From Vicinamibacteraceae bacterium (GTDB taxonomy: Bacteria > Acidobacteriota > Thermoanaerobaculia > Multivoradales > Multivoraceae), in assembly GCA_012270995.1 (NCBI GenBank), contig JAAXHG010000101.1, positions 1 to 39,322 of the forward strand: a stretch of 39,322 bases of DNA, read 5' to 3'. The notes under the pieces are model-generated. The model was not told where the DNA came from. It ran no database searches and worked only from the letters and a program-made list of their open reading frames with translations. Of the stretch, positions 6,871-17,614 are shown piece after piece (positions within the stretch are counted from its first letter, which is position 1; the number at the start of each line of letters is the position of its first letter). A program made the translations under genes and the position numbers.

Positions 6871-7610
6871 CCGGTCCAGCGACATCCCGGGAACGCGGGC
6901 AGCCTGCCCGCATCCAGCGCGCTCCCGCGACTGCGCCGCTTGCGCGTTCAAAGGTCGGCGCGACGGTGATCGACGCCGGGGTCGGCAACATCGGCAACCT
7001 GGTGCGGGCGCTCCGGCACCTGGGCGCCGTGGTCGAGATCACCTGCGACCCGGCGACGATTCGTGCCTCCCGCTGCCTGGTGCTGCCGGGGGTGGGGGCG
7101 TTCCGGCCGCCGCGTGAGAGGCTTCGCGGCGCGCCCGAAAAGGCCATTCGCGGCGCTCTCGGCGATGGTGCCACGCTGCTCGGCATCTGCATCGGTTACC
7201 AGCTCCTGTTCGACAGCAGCGAGGAGTTCGGGACGACGGACGGTCTTGGCCTGCTTGGCGGGCGGGTCACCGAGCTGCCGGGAGGCGTGCCCCTGCCCCA
7301 CATCGGCTGGAACCGGGTCTTCGGTGTCGCGGAGCATCCCCTACTTGAGGGCAGCACCGAGGACGACCACTACTACTTCGTCCACTCGTTCGCGCCCGAG
7401 GGCGTGCCCGAGGATTCGGTGCTGGGACGCTGCCGTCACGGCCGGAGCTTCCCCGCGATCACCGGTCACGGAAGGGTCCTGGGCACCCAGTTTCATCCCG
7501 AGAAGAGCGGTGCCGCCGGCCTGCGGCTGCTGCGCAACTACCTGGCCTGGGCCGGCGACCTGGCCGCAGGCGTTGATGGAGGCAACATTGCAACTGCTGC
7601 CGGCGATTGA
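6867..7610 (+). CDS. hisH: Imidazole glycerol phosphate synthase, glutamine amidotransferase subunit
   Basis: A 247-residue class I glutaminase that passes ammonia to HisF. The catalytic Cys is C108 in GICIGYQ, and H210/E212 in QFHPEKSG complete the triad. The conserved start of the fold is VGATVIDAGVGNIGNLVRAL from about residue 30. The preceding 29 residues are extra and contain a type A palindromic repeat, which seems to have inserted just after the start codon while keeping the ATGA overlap with hisB. The 3' end overlaps hisA by about 23 nt. Confidence 0.94.
   Translation: MTGPATSRERGQPARIQRAPATAPLARSKVGATVIDAGVGNIGNLVRALRHLGAVVEITCDPATIRASRCLVLPGVGAFRPPRERLRGAPEKAIRGALGDGATLLGICIGYQLLFDSSEEFGTTDGLGLLGGRVTELPGGVPLPHIGWNRVFGVAEHPLLEGSTEDDHYYFVHSFAPEGVPEDSVLGRCRHGRSFPAITGHGRVLGTQFHPEKSGAAGLRLLRNYLAWAGDLAAGVDGGNIATAAGD
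6890..6915 (+). repeat. Palindromic repeat type A, inside hisH
   Basis: A 26-nt unit with one mismatch to the hisD copy. Hairpin arms are GCGGGCA at 6895-6901 and TGCCCGC at 6905-6911 with loop GCC. It is translated in a different frame from the hisD copy, giving RERGQPARI here against GTRASCPHP in HisD. Confidence 0.6.
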
Positions 7611-8394
7611 TCTGCGAGGCGGCCAGGTCGTCCGTCTCGAGCGCGGCGACGATGGGCGGCGGACGGTGTACGACGCCGATCCCTCGCGCGCGCTCCGCCG
7701 TTACCGCGAAGCGGGTGTCGCCCGCATCCATGTCGTCGACCTGGACGCTGCGTTCGGTGGCCCGCCGCAGCGCGGCGTCGTCCAGGAACTCGCGCGGAAG
7801 GCGGCGGAGGCCATCCGTCCGCCCGCGGACGAGCGCACGGACCGTTTCGCGTGTGACGCGGGGTCGCGCCGCACGGGTTCGGAGGGTGGTGGGGCCCGCA
7901 TCCAGCTCGGCGGCGGCCTGCGCGACCGCGAGGCGGTCGAGTGGGCCTTCGCGGCCGGCTGCGAGCGGGCCGTCGTGACCTCGCTCATCGTCCGCGACTT
8001 CGGTGTCTTCGCCGGTCTCTGCCGCGACTATCCGGGCCGCATGGTGGCGGCGCTCGACATCGACGGCGGCGAGGTCCGGCTGGCCGGCTGGACCGAGTCG
8101 GCCGACCGTTCACCGGCCGCGCTCTGCGCGCAACTGGCCGATCTGCCCGTGGCCGCCGTTCTTGTGACCGACATCTCGCGCGACGGGATGATGCAGGGGC
8201 CGAACATCGACCTCGCGTGCCGGATCGGCACGATGGCCGGAGCGCCGGCGATCCTCTCGGGCGGCGTGCGTTCGGCCGCGGATCTGGAAGCCGCGGCGCG
8301 GCGGCCGGAGATCGAAGCCGCGATCGTCGGGCGGGCGCTCTACGACGGTTCGCTCGCTCTGGAGGAGGCGCTCGAAGCCTGCGGGAGCGCGTGA
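7588..8394 (+). CDS. hisA: ProFAR isomerase HisA
   Basis: A 268-residue (beta/alpha)8-barrel that isomerises ProFAR to PRFAR. The start is TTG 7588: GGAGG lies 5 nt upstream at 7578-7582 and the product begins [12 protein letters not shown] with catalytic Asp8, as in the family. An in-frame ATG at 7576 would add four residues but sits on the ribosome site. The second half has [26 protein letters not shown] and ILSGGVRS. Between KAAEAI and [10 protein letters not shown] about 28 residues are extra and Arg/Gly rich, matching an insertion at 7812-7903. A separate trpF is present, so no PriA-type double role is needed. Confidence 0.92.
   Translation: MQLLPAIDLRGGQVVRLERGDDGRRTVYDADPSRALRRYREAGVARIHVVDLDAAFGGPPQRGVVQELARKAAEAIRPPADERTDRFACDAGSRRTGSEGGGARIQLGGGLRDREAVEWAFAAGCERAVVTSLIVRDFGVFAGLCRDYPGRMVAALDIDGGEVRLAGWTESADRSPAALCAQLADLPVAAVLVTDISRDGMMQGPNIDLACRIGTMAGAPAILSGGVRSAADLEAAARRPEIEAAIVGRALYDGSLALEEALEACGSA
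7812..7903 (+). repeat. In-frame insertion in hisA with a palindrome
   Basis: An 87-bp segment (29 codons) lies between two CATCC repeats (7812-7816 and 7899-7903) and has no counterpart in HisA proteins. Near its left end CGTCCGC at 7816-7822 pairs with GCGGACG at 7825-7831. The 5-bp repeat alone is weak, but it coincides with the protein-level boundary of the insertion. Confidence 0.4.
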
Positions 8395-9206
8395 TGAGAG
8401 CCACGATCGAGCCGACCGGCCTCACCCGGCGCATCATCCCCTGTTTGGACGTGGCCTCCGGGCGGGTGGTCAAGGGCGTGCAATTCAAGAACCTCACCGA
8501 CCATGGCGACCCGACAGAGGCCGCCGGGCGCTATGCCGCGGAGGGGGCCGACGAGATCGTCTTCCTCGACATCACCGCGGCGCCCGAGCGCAGGGACACG
8601 GACCTCGACTGGGTGAGACGGACCGCCGAGCAGGTGTTCATTCCCTTGAGCGTCGGCGGCGGCGTGCGCAGCGTCGACGACGGCCGCAAGCTGCTCCTCG
8701 CCGGCGCCGACAAACTGGGCATCAACACCGCGGCGGTGGCCGAGCCGGAACTGCTCACCCGCCTCGCCGAGCGCTTCGGCAGCCAGTGCGTGGTGCTTTC
8801 GGTCGATGCCAAGCGCCGCGACGACGGCACGGCCGGCAACCGCCCGAGCTGGGAGGTCGTCACTCACGGCGGCCGCAGCCCGACCGGCCTTGACGCTCTG
8901 GAGTGGATCGAGGAGGGAATCGAACGGGGCGCCGGCGAGATCCTGCTGACCAGCATCGACAGCGACGGCACGAAGGAGGGTTACGACCTGGAACTGCTCC
9001 GCCGGGCATCGGCGCTGTCGCCGGCGCCGGTCATCGCTTCCGGCGGCGCCGGCACCCTGGAACACTTGGGCGATGCCCTGGATACGGGCGCCGCGGCGGT
9101 GCTGGCGGCGTCGATCTTCCACCAGTCCACGTACTCGGTCGGTACGGTCAAGGAGTACCTCGACCGCCGCTATCCGATTCGCACTCAGACAGGAGTCACG
9201 GCGTGA
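8394..9206 (+). CDS. hisF: Imidazole glycerol phosphate synthase, cyclase subunit
   Basis: A 270-residue (beta/alpha)8-barrel that closes the imidazole ring, producing imidazole-glycerol phosphate and AICAR with ammonia from HisH. The catalytic Asp pair is seen in [16 protein letters not shown] (D19) and [14 protein letters not shown]. Other motifs are [50 protein letters not shown] and AASIFH. ATG 8394 overlaps the hisA stop by one base (TGATG). The end overlaps hisIE (GTGA). No unusual insert is seen, in contrast to hisA and hisH. Confidence 0.96.
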   Translation: MRATIEPTGLTRRIIPCLDVASGRVVKGVQFKNLTDHGDPTEAAGRYAAEGADEIVFLDITAAPERRDTDLDWVRRTAEQVFIPLSVGGGVRSVDDGRKLLLAGADKLGINTAAVAEPELLTRLAERFGSQCVVLSVDAKRRDDGTAGNRPSWEVVTHGGRSPTGLDALEWIEEGIERGAGEILLTSIDSDGTKEGYDLELLRRASALSPAPVIASGGAGTLEHLGDALDTGAAAVLAASIFHQSTYSVGTVKEYLDRRYPIRTQTGVTA

Positions 9207-9856
9207 CCGAAACGACGATCGACGCGGCGACGCTCACCTACGACGACCGGGGCCTGCTGCCGGTCGTGGTCCAGGACGTGCTCTCGGGCGCGGTGCTGAT
9301 GCTCGCCTACGCCAACCGGGAGGCGGTGGAACTCACGCTCTCCACCCGCGAGGCCCACTTCTTCAGCCGGTCGCGGCAGGAGCTGTGGCGCAAGGGCGCC
9401 ACTTCCGGCAACACGCTGGCGGTGGTCGAGGTGCTCCAGGACTGCGACCGGGACGCCCTGCTGGTGCGAGCGCTGCCGGCGGGGCCGGCCTGCCACCTCT
9501 ACACCCGGAGCTGCTTCGAGCCGAACCCGGCCGAGTTCGAGCTCGGTTGGCTTTGGCGGGTGCTCGCCGGGCGGGCGGGAGCCGAGCCGGAGGAGAGCTA
9601 TACGGCCCGCCTCCTCGACCAGGGAGTCGACCGGATCGCGCGCAAGGTCGCGGAGGAAGCGGGCGAGACGGTGATTGCCGGCGTGCGGGCCGACGCGGAG
9701 CCCGACTCGGCCGGGCGCCGGGACGACCTCGCGGCCGAGGCCGCCGATCTCGCCTACCACCTGCTCGTGTTGCTGCGGGCGACCGGCGTCGAACTCGGCG
9801 ACGTGGCTGCCGAGCTGGGCCGCCGCCACCGCGGCGCGGGAGGCTCGCCGTCGTGA
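9203..9856 (+). CDS. hisIE: Bifunctional phosphoribosyl-AMP cyclohydrolase / phosphoribosyl-ATP pyrophosphohydrolase
   Basis: 217 residues with the two usual domains. The HisI part (about 1-120) has [19 protein letters not shown] and the zinc-binding DCDRDALL and [12 protein letters not shown]. The HisE part (about 125-217) has [24 protein letters not shown] and [13 protein letters not shown]. It performs steps two and three of histidine synthesis, PR-ATP to PR-AMP to ProFAR. Start is GTG 9203, overlapping the hisF stop; the stop overlaps GTG of trpE. It is the last his gene, and transcription appears to continue directly into trp. Confidence 0.94.
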   Translation: MTETTIDAATLTYDDRGLLPVVVQDVLSGAVLMLAYANREAVELTLSTREAHFFSRSRQELWRKGATSGNTLAVVEVLQDCDRDALLVRALPAGPACHLYTRSCFEPNPAEFELGWLWRVLAGRAGAEPEESYTARLLDQGVDRIARKVAEEAGETVIAGVRADAEPDSAGRRDDLAAEAADLAYHLLVLLRATGVELGDVAAELGRRHRGAGGSPS

Positions 9857-11346
9857 GCCGGCCCGCTGCCGCCATCGCGCATACCCGCGAGTTCCTGGCC
9901 GACACGTCGACGCCGCTCGGCGTCTATCGCAAGCTCACCGCGGCCGCGGAGGGCGACGCCGGGGCCCGGCGCTTTCTGCTCGAGAGCATCACCGGCGGCG
10001 AGCACGTCTCGCGGTACAGCTTCCTCGGCGCGAGCCCCTCGCAGGTCTGCCGCGTGTACCTCGACCGGCTGGAGACCGAGGATCTGCGGAATGGCGGCGG
10101 CATCGAGATCGACACCGGCGATCCGTTGCCGAAGCTGCGGCGCCTGCTCGACGGCGTGGTCGCGGAGTCGCCGCCGCCGCTGCCGTTCGCGGGCGGCTGG
10201 ATCGGCGCCTTCGGTTTCGACGCGATTCGGCTCGTCGAGCCGTGCCTGGTCGACCACCGGGCCGGCCGGCCGCCGGACCCGTTCGGCCTGCCGATCGCGA
10301 TCCTGGCCCGGTTCGACGATGTGCTCGTGTTCGATCACGCCCGCCAGCGGATCGTCGCGGTCGCGAACGAGATCGTGGGCGAGACCACGGCGGCCGAGGC
10401 CGAGGCGCGTCTCGACGAGTTGCAGGCCGTGCTCGAGAGTCGGGGCGAGGCGGCGGCGGCGCGAGTTGAGGATCTGGGGGTGAAAGCGGAGACCGCGGCC
10501 CCGACCTTGAGCGACGAGGAGCACGGACGGGCGGTGATGGCGGCGAAGGAGTACATCGCCGCCGGCGACATCTTCCAGGTCGTCCTCGCCCGTCGGTGGA
10601 CTCTCGACCTCGACGTCACGCCGACGACGCTCTACCGTGCGCTGCGGCTGGTCAATCCGTCCCCCTACATGGTGCTGTTCGAGGCGCCCGAGGTCTCGCT
10701 GATCGGGGCCTCGCCGGAGATGCTGGTGCGGCGCACGGGCCGGCGCCTGGAGGTGCGGCCGATCGCGGGCACCCGTCCACGCGGCGGCAGTGCCGCTGAG
10801 GACCGCGCGTTGGCCGAGGAACTGATGGCCGACCCGAAGGAGCGCGCCGAACACGTGATGCTGGTCGATCTCGGGCGCAACGACCTGGGGAGGGTGGCGT
10901 CGCTGGGGAGCGTCTCGGTCGCCGACTTCATGGTCATCGAGTACTACAGCGACGTCATGCACATCGTCAGCTCGGTCGAAGCGGAGCAGTCGGCCGCGGC
11001 CGGCAACGGCGCCGGTTCGGCGCTCGACGCCCTGCTGGCCTGCTTCCCGGCGGGTACCCTCTCCGGCGCGCCGAAGATCCGGGCCGTGGAGATCATCGAC
11101 GAGTTGGAACCGGAGGCGCGGGGGATGTACGGGGGCTCCGTGGGCTACTTCTCGTTCGGCGGGGACATGGACGCCTGCATCACCATCCGCACCCTGACGC
11201 TGGTGGACGGCGAAGCGTCGATCACCGCCGGGGGCGGCATCGTCGCCGACTCCGATCCGGTGCGGGAGGCTCAGGAGACCCGCGACAAGGCCGCAGCGCT
11301 CCTGCGGGCGGTGGCCCTGGCGCGCGACCTGGAGGGTCGGCCATGA
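9853..11346 (+). CDS. trpE: Anthranilate synthase component I
   Basis: A 497-residue chorismate-using enzyme that forms anthranilate with ammonia from TrpG. The N-terminal LLES at residues 42-45 is the tryptophan feedback-inhibition motif. The catalytic half has YIAAGDIFQVVLARRW, SPYMVLFE, IGASPEMLVR, RPIAGTRPRG, DPKERAEHVMLVDLGRNDLGR, CFPAGTLSGAPKIRAVEIIDELEP and ITAGGGIVADS. GTG 9853 overlaps the hisIE stop (GTGA). The direct overlap couples its translation to the histidine genes, which is the physical link in this supraoperon. Confidence 0.95.
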   Translation: MSRPAAAIAHTREFLADTSTPLGVYRKLTAAAEGDAGARRFLLESITGGEHVSRYSFLGASPSQVCRVYLDRLETEDLRNGGGIEIDTGDPLPKLRRLLDGVVAESPPPLPFAGGWIGAFGFDAIRLVEPCLVDHRAGRPPDPFGLPIAILARFDDVLVFDHARQRIVAVANEIVGETTAAEAEARLDELQAVLESRGEAAAARVEDLGVKAETAAPTLSDEEHGRAVMAAKEYIAAGDIFQVVLARRWTLDLDVTPTTLYRALRLVNPSPYMVLFEAPEVSLIGASPEMLVRRTGRRLEVRPIAGTRPRGGSAAEDRALAEELMADPKERAEHVMLVDLGRNDLGRVASLGSVSVADFMVIEYYSDVMHIVSSVEAEQSAAAGNGAGSALDALLACFPAGTLSGAPKIRAVEIIDELEPEARGMYGGSVGYFSFGGDMDACITIRTLTLVDGEASITAGGGIVADSDPVREAQETRDKAAALLRAVALARDLEGRP

Positions 11347-11921
11347 TCCTCGTCGTCGACAACTACGACTCCTTCACCTACAACCTGGTCCAGATGCTGG
11401 GCGGGATCGGCGCGAAGCTGGAGGTGGTGCGCAACGATGTCGAACCCGTGCCCGAGCTGCTTGCGCGGAGGCCGGACGGCATCGTCCTGTCTCCGGGCCC
11501 GGGCCGGCCGGAGGACGCGGGCGTCTGCATCGATCTCCTGCGGGCGCGCCCCGGCGTGCCGCTCCTCGGGGTCTGCCTCGGCCACCAGGCGCTGGGGTCG
11601 GCGTTCGGCGGCACCGTGAGCAGGGCCAGTGTGCTGATGCACGGCAAGACCTCCGAGGTCGAGCACGGCGGAGTCGGCGTGCTCGCCGGCCTGCCGTCGC
11701 CCTTCGTCGCCACCCGCTACCACTCCCTGGCGGTCGAAGAGGACAGCCTGCCCGACACGCTGGAACCGCTGGCCTGGAGCGAGGACGGCAGCCTCATGGC
11801 GATGCGGCACCGTGAGCTGCCGTACTGGGGCGTGCAGTTCCATCCGGAGTCGGTGCTCACCGATACCGGGTCGCGCCTACTTCAGAACTTCCTCGACCTT
11901 TGTGAGGCGACCGATGACTGA
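11343..11921 (+). CDS. trpG: Anthranilate synthase component II, glutamine amidotransferase
   Basis: A 192-residue class I glutaminase that supplies ammonia to TrpE. The start VVDNYDSFTYNLVQML, the oxyanion-site SPGPGRPEDAG, GVCLGHQALG with catalytic C78, and GVQFHPESVLT with H167/E169 are all present. A single trpG of this type may also serve aminodeoxychorismate synthase (PabA) in bacteria without a separate pabA; this cannot be decided here. It overlaps trpE by ATGA and trpDC by 8 nt. Confidence 0.93.
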   Translation: MILVVDNYDSFTYNLVQMLGGIGAKLEVVRNDVEPVPELLARRPDGIVLSPGPGRPEDAGVCIDLLRARPGVPLLGVCLGHQALGSAFGGTVSRASVLMHGKTSEVEHGGVGVLAGLPSPFVATRYHSLAVEEDSLPDTLEPLAWSEDGSLMAMRHRELPYWGVQFHPESVLTDTGSRLLQNFLDLCEATDD

Positions 11922-13794
11922 TCTCGATCTGACAGCCCTGTTGCGGACGACCATCGCCGGCGAGGACCTTCCCGCGTCAACGGTGGAGGACTTGTTCGGC
12001 CGCCTGGTGGATGGCGAACTCTCCGAGGTGTGGAAGAGCGCGTTCCTGGTCGCCCTGGCGGCCAAGGGCGAGTCGGTCGCCGAGATCGCGGGCGCCGCCC
12101 GGGCGATGCGGTCGCGCGCGTCGCGCATCACGCACGCGAGTTCCGGCGTGATCGACACCTGCGGCACGGGCGGCGACGGCCGCGGCACGTTCAACATCTC
12201 GACCGCGGCCGCCCTGGTGGCGGCCGCGGGTGGCGCGCGCGTGGCGAAGCACGGCAATCGCGCCGTCTCGAGCCGCTCGGGCTCCGCGGACGTGCTGGCC
12301 GCGCTGGGCGTGCGGCTCTCCGGCTACACGGAGCCTCTTGGACGTTGTCTGGACGAGGTCGGCATCGTGTTTCTGTTCGCGCCCATGCTGCACCCGGCGA
12401 TGGCGCAGGTCATGCCGGTGCGAAAGGAGCTCGGCGTGCGCACGCTGTTCAACGTGCTTGGGCCCCTGACGAATCCGGCGGGGGCGAAGAGGCAGTTGAT
12501 CGGCGTCTTCGCGCCCGATCTGGTCGAACCGATCGCGCGGGTGCTGCTCGAACTCGGCAGCGAGCACGCTCTGGTCGTTCACGGCGACGGACTGGACGAG
12601 ATGACGACCACCGGAACGACGGCAATCGCCGAGGTCCGCGGCGGCGAGGTCAGCCTGTACGAAGTCCGTCCGCGCGACTTCGGCATCGCCGAAGCGTCGC
12701 CGGAGGATCTGGTCGGCGGTGACCCCGCGGGCAACGTCGAACTGATGCGCGGGGTGCTCGGCGGCGGTGGCGGAGCGCTTGCCGACATCACGTGTCTCAA
12801 TGCCGGCGCCGCTCTCTACGTCGCCGGACGGGCGGACAGTCTGGCCGCCGGCGTGGCCGGCGCGTTCGAGGTCCAGCGTTCGGGAGCGGCGGCCGCGAAG
12901 CTGGAGGCGCTGGTCGGCTGGACGGGCTGGGACGCTGAGGCGGGGAGGCTGACGGTCGTGTCCGAAGTACCCGACATCCTGCGGCGCATCTGTGACCAGC
13001 GTCGCCGCCGCGTGCCTGCTGGCGGGCGTGGCGCCGAGAGCGGATCTGCGTGCGTCTCCGCGGCTTCGCGGCTCGCGCCGGACACTCCCGGCCGGCATTT
13101 CCTCGATGCGATCGGGGAGCGCCGGGGGAGCGCCGTGATCGCCGAGATCAAGATGGGTTCGCCCAAGCTGGGAGACCTTCGAGGGCGCTTCGATCCGGCG
13201 GCCCGCGCCGCGACCTACCGGTCCGCCGGGGCGGCCTGCCTCTCCGTGGTGGTCGAGCCGGACCACTTCCATGGCAGCTATGAGTTGCTCGCGGACTGCG
13301 TCGCCGCGTCGGGCCTGCCCGCGGTGGCGAAGGACTTCGTGGTCTCCGACGTGCAGCTCGCGTGGGCAAGGGACGCCGGCGCCTCGGCGGTGCTGCTGAT
13401 CGCGGCGCTCTACGACCCGCCGGAGTTGCGCCGGCTGGCGCGGCTCGCCCGTGACCTGGGCCTCGTCCCCCTGGTCGAGACGCACGACGACGCGGACTTC
13501 GAGAAGCTGGGAGGCGCGGACTGCCCGGAATGGGAGCTCGTGGGGATCAACAACCGCGACCTGCGCACGTTCGAGGTCGACCTGGAACGCAGCGCCGAAC
13601 GCGTTGGCCGCCTGCCGGCTTCGGCGCTCAAGGTTGCCGAGTCGGGCATTCACTCCGGCGCCGATGTCGCGAGACTGCGGGAGGCCGGCTTCGACGCCTT
13701 CCTGATCGGTGAGCGGCTCGTGCTGTCCGGCGACCCCGCCGCCGCACTCGCGGAACTCCTTGGTGAGCCGGCGACCTCGGGGGCGACCCGATGA
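11914..13794 (+). CDS. trpDC: Fused anthranilate phosphoribosyltransferase / indole-3-glycerol-phosphate synthase
   Basis: A 626-residue fusion. Residues 1 to about 345 are Trp[66 protein letters not shown] (split motif) and VHGDGLDEM. Residues about 390-626 are TrpC with every catalytic position visible: EIK, AKDF, VETHD, GINNRDL, AESGI and LIGERL. It converts anthranilate and PRPP to PRA and, after TrpF, CdRP to indole-glycerol phosphate. The linker (about 350-385, Arg/Gly/Ser rich) looks like a secondary joint. TrpD-TrpC fusion skips the intermediate TrpF step, so no simple channelling is implied. ATG 11914 overlaps trpG by ATGACTGA. Confidence 0.94.
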   Translation: MTDLDLTALLRTTIAGEDLPASTVEDLFGRLVDGELSEVWKSAFLVALAAKGESVAEIAGAARAMRSRASRITHASSGVIDTCGTGGDGRGTFNISTAAALVAAAGGARVAKHGNRAVSSRSGSADVLAALGVRLSGYTEPLGRCLDEVGIVFLFAPMLHPAMAQVMPVRKELGVRTLFNVLGPLTNPAGAKRQLIGVFAPDLVEPIARVLLELGSEHALVVHGDGLDEMTTTGTTAIAEVRGGEVSLYEVRPRDFGIAEASPEDLVGGDPAGNVELMRGVLGGGGGALADITCLNAGAALYVAGRADSLAAGVAGAFEVQRSGAAAAKLEALVGWTGWDAEAGRLTVVSEVPDILRRICDQRRRRVPAGGRGAESGSACVSAASRLAPDTPGRHFLDAIGERRGSAVIAEIKMGSPKLGDLRGRFDPAARAATYRSAGAACLSVVVEPDHFHGSYELLADCVAASGLPAVAKDFVVSDVQLAWARDAGASAVLLIAALYDPPELRRLARLARDLGLVPLVETHDDADFEKLGGADCPEWELVGINNRDLRTFEVDLERSAERVGRLPASALKVAESGIHSGADVARLREAGFDAFLIGERLVLSGDPAAALAELLGEPATSGATR

Positions 13795-14431
13795 AGGTCA
13801 AGATCTGCGGCGTCACGACCCCCGCCGACGCCCTGCTCGCCGTCGACCTGGGCGCGGACTTCATCGGCCTCAACTTCTATCGTCCGAGCCCTCGCTGGAT
13901 CGACGTCGGGGAGGCGGCCGCCATCCGCCGCGCCGTCGGCGACCGTGCCCGGGCGGTCGGCATCTTCGTGAACCCCACGCGCGAAGAACTCGAGGCGGTC
14001 GGCCGCCGGGTCGGCCTGGACTTCCTCCAGTTCAGCGGCGACGAGAGCCCGAAACTGGTCGCGGAATTCAGCGACCGGGCGATCCGGGTCCGGCGTGTCG
14101 GCGGCGCCCCCGCGAGGGACGCCGCGATCCCCGACGAAGACTGCTGGGCGATCCTGATCGACCGTGCCCACGACCGCCTGTACGGCGGTTCCGGAGAGAG
14201 CTGGGACTACGCCGCGGCGGCCGACCTCGCCTCGTCGCCCGTGGCCGGCGGCAGGCCGCGCCGCGTGTTCATTGCCGGCGGCGTCCACCCCGGCAACGTC
14301 GCCCAGGTCGCGGCCGCGGTCCCCGGCGCCTACGCGGTCGACACCTGTTCGGGCGTCGAGGCCTCGCCCGGCTTCAAGGACCGCGTCAAGCTGGAGCGAC
14401 TGTTCGCCAACCTCGCACAGGGAGCAGCACG

Positions 14432-14435
<4 letters not shown>
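13791..14435 (+). CDS. trpF: Phosphoribosylanthranilate isomerase
   Basis: A 214-residue (beta/alpha)8-barrel converting PRA to CdRP. It begins [14 protein letters not shown] with the general-base Cys, continues [27 protein letters not shown] and [11 protein letters not shown], and ends with [10 protein letters not shown] and [15 protein letters not shown] carrying the general-acid Asp. It overlaps trpDC and trpB by ATGA. Its presence argues that HisA is specific to histidine synthesis. Confidence 0.93.
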
Positions 14436-15720
<1,285 letters not shown>

Positions 15721-15724
<4 letters not shown>

Positions 15725-16551
15725 GCTCCCGACGCAAGCGCCCCTCACGCAACGGCGGCATCGCCGCTTCCTTCGCCGCCTGCCGGAAGCAGCGGCGCTC
15801 CGCCTTCATCCCCTTCCTCGTCGCCGGCGATCCGTCGCTCGAGGCCACGCCCGACCTGCTGCGCGCCCTCGTGGCCGGCGGCGCCGACGTGATCGAACTC
15901 GGCGTCGCCTTCAGCGACCCGATCGCCGACGGCCCGACGATCCAGCGCGGCTCTCACCGGGCGCTTGCCGCGGGTTCCTCGCTCAGCGCCGTGCTCGGCA
16001 TCGTTGAGCGGCACCGCGAGGAACTGGGCGTCCCGATCGTCCTCTTCACGTACTACAACCCGGTTCACGCCCGGGGGGTGGAGACGTTCGCCGCGCAGGC
16101 CGCCGACAGCGGCGTCGACGGCGTGCTCTGCGTCGATCTGCCGCCGGACGAGGGACTGCGGGAGCTGCAGCCGGCGCTCGAGGAGCGGGGCGTCAACTCG
16201 ATCTATCTGATCGCCGCCACCAGTACCCGGGAACGCATCGACCGCGCCGCCGCCGCCTCGAACGGCTTCGTCTACTACACCGCCCGCTCGGACGTGACCG
16301 GCGAGCGGGAGGACCTCATCCCTACTCTGGCCCGCGAAGTCAAGCGGGTTCGCCGGCGGGTTCGCCTGCCGGTCGCCGTCGGCTTCGGTATCTCGACTCC
16401 TCGGCAGGTCGAGGAAGTGGCCAAGGTCGCCCACGGCGTCGTCGTCGGCAGCGCTCTCGTCCGCCTGGTCGAGGAGAACGCCGGCGAGCCGGACCTGGCG
16501 GCGCTCCTTGAACGCCAGGTCGGCGAGCTGACCGCACCGCTTCGCGGCTGA
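15721..16551 (+). CDS. trpA: Tryptophan synthase alpha chain
   Basis: A 276-residue (beta/alpha)8-barrel that cleaves indole-glycerol phosphate and channels indole to TrpB. It has [32 protein letters not shown] with the catalytic pair E59 and D70, [51 protein letters not shown] and [11 protein letters not shown] 15721 overlaps the trpB stop. It is the last gene of the supraoperon; a 104-nt gap with inverted repeats follows. Confidence 0.95.
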
Positions 16552-16618
16552 CATGAGGCCCCGCGATCCGGTGTAGATCCGGGTACTGGCCTTCGGCCCT
16601 TCCTCCGCCTGGGGCCGA

Positions 16619-16639
16619 GCGTCAGGCGCGAACTGACGC
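16619..16639 (+). terminator. Hairpin after trpA, weak terminator candidate
   Basis: GCGTCAG at 16619-16625 and CTGACGC at 16633-16639 form a 7-bp stem with a 7-nt loop. Another pair, CGGCCC and GGGCCG, lies about 25-40 nt upstream. No T-run follows, so a Rho-independent terminator is not established, but the position between trpA and an unrelated gene fits. Confidence 0.3.
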
Positions 16640-16655
16640 TGGTACTGTTGAGTCG

Positions 16656-17222
16656 ATGAGAGCACGCGCCAGTCAGGGCCGCCTGCCGCACGCGCTTCCT
16701 TATCAGGGGAGCAAGCGCGCCATCGCCGGCCGGATTCTGCGGCACTTTCCCCACGACGTCGGTTGCCTCATCGAGCCCTTCTGCGGCTCCGCGGCCGTGT
16801 CCGTCGCGGCGGCGGCGCGCGGCTTCGCCGACCGCTTCTGGCTTAACGACGTGAACGCCCCGTTGATGAACCTCTGGGAGGACATTCTGGAGCGGCCAGT
16901 GGAACTCGGTGCGGAGTACGAAGAGCTGTGGAGGAGCCAACAGTTCGATCCGAGGGAGTTCTTTGACCAAGTGCGAGACGAGTTCAACACGACGCACGAG
17001 CCCCGTCTCCTGCTCTACCTGCTGGCGCGAATCGTGAAGGGCTCCGTCCGCTACAGCGCGAACGGGAAGTTCAACCAGAGCCCGGACAACAGGCGGTGCG
17101 GAATGCGTCCGGTGATGATGCGGGACAATAGCCATCCGCCGAGGGCGGTGAGGGACGTGCGAGAGCACGTTCCGGCACGGTGTGGAGCGCGTCCAGATCT
17201 TGCCGGTCTTGGACGAATCTGA
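16656..17222 (+). pseudogene. Truncated D12-class DNA adenine methyltransferase
   Basis: Residues 1 to about 150 match the N-terminal part of Dam/D12-class N6-adenine methyltransferases: PYQGSKRAIAGRIL (motif X), LIEPFCGSAAVSVAAAARG (motif I, S-adenosylmethionine binding), a WLNDVNAPLMNLW segment and VRYSANGKFNQSPDNRRCGMRP. The catalytic DPPY motif that should follow is missing in this frame and in the neighbouring frames before 17316. After MRPVMMRDN the sequence loses family character and stops, so the gene is cut short and shifted. The product is probably inactive. Its place beside an operon end and a frameshifted gene suggests a decayed accessory insertion. Confidence 0.75.
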
Positions 17223-17239
17223 CCGAAACTCGCTACATT
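17209..17239 (+). promoter_or_regulatory. Possible promoter before the Asp-rich secreted gene
   Basis: TTGGAC at 17209-17214 and TACATT at 17234-17239 resemble -35 and -10 boxes, but the spacing of 19 nt is long. A small hairpin, CGCCCC at 17289-17294 and GGGGCG at 17299-17304, lies directly before the ribosome site GAGGGAG at 17304-17310. Confidence 0.25.
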
Positions 17240-17315
17240 CTGTCCGGTCTTCTCCCTCGCATCGGATTAACGTGTTCAGTGACCAAACCGCCCCCCGAGG
17301 GGCGAGGGAGCAGAT

Positions 17316-17438
17316 ATGAGGGACTTTCCGTTGATGGCGCTTGAGGCCCTGATCCTGACTGCCATCACCTTTGGCTTCAGCGGAGCCACTGCCGCGCAGG
17401 AACGGCGGTTGGCCTCGACCCGCGGCCGGATCTTCTGA
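17316..17438 (+). pseudogene. Detached signal peptide of a frameshifted secreted protein
   Basis: ATG 17316, preceded by GAGGGAG, opens a 40-residue frame that starts MRDFPLMALEALILTAITFG and continues to a typical cleavage region around SGATAAQ, then stops at 17436. In another frame from about 17411 an uninterrupted frame reads GLDPRPDLLNSDANGDG and runs to 17983. A single lost base (or two gained) between about 17395 and 17415 would join the two. It is therefore a 5' fragment of the next entry, broken by a real mutation or by a sequencing error. Confidence 0.55.
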
Positions 17439-17614
17439 ACAGCGACGCGAACGGTGACGGCGTAGTCTGGCTACACGCTGCGGATGCTCGCAGTCGGCTG
17501 AACGACATCATCGAGTCCGCCGACGATCACGAGTTCGCTTCCATCCTGCGAGCGGCACAATGCGCCACGCCCACCATCACCGACCCGGTCGAGGCGAGAA
17601 ACCGTCTCTATCGG

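Noticed and set aside
7588..8394. HisA as a bifunctional PriA
   Set aside because: A complete trpF with catalytic Cys and Asp is in the same operon, so a dual-function isomerase is not needed.
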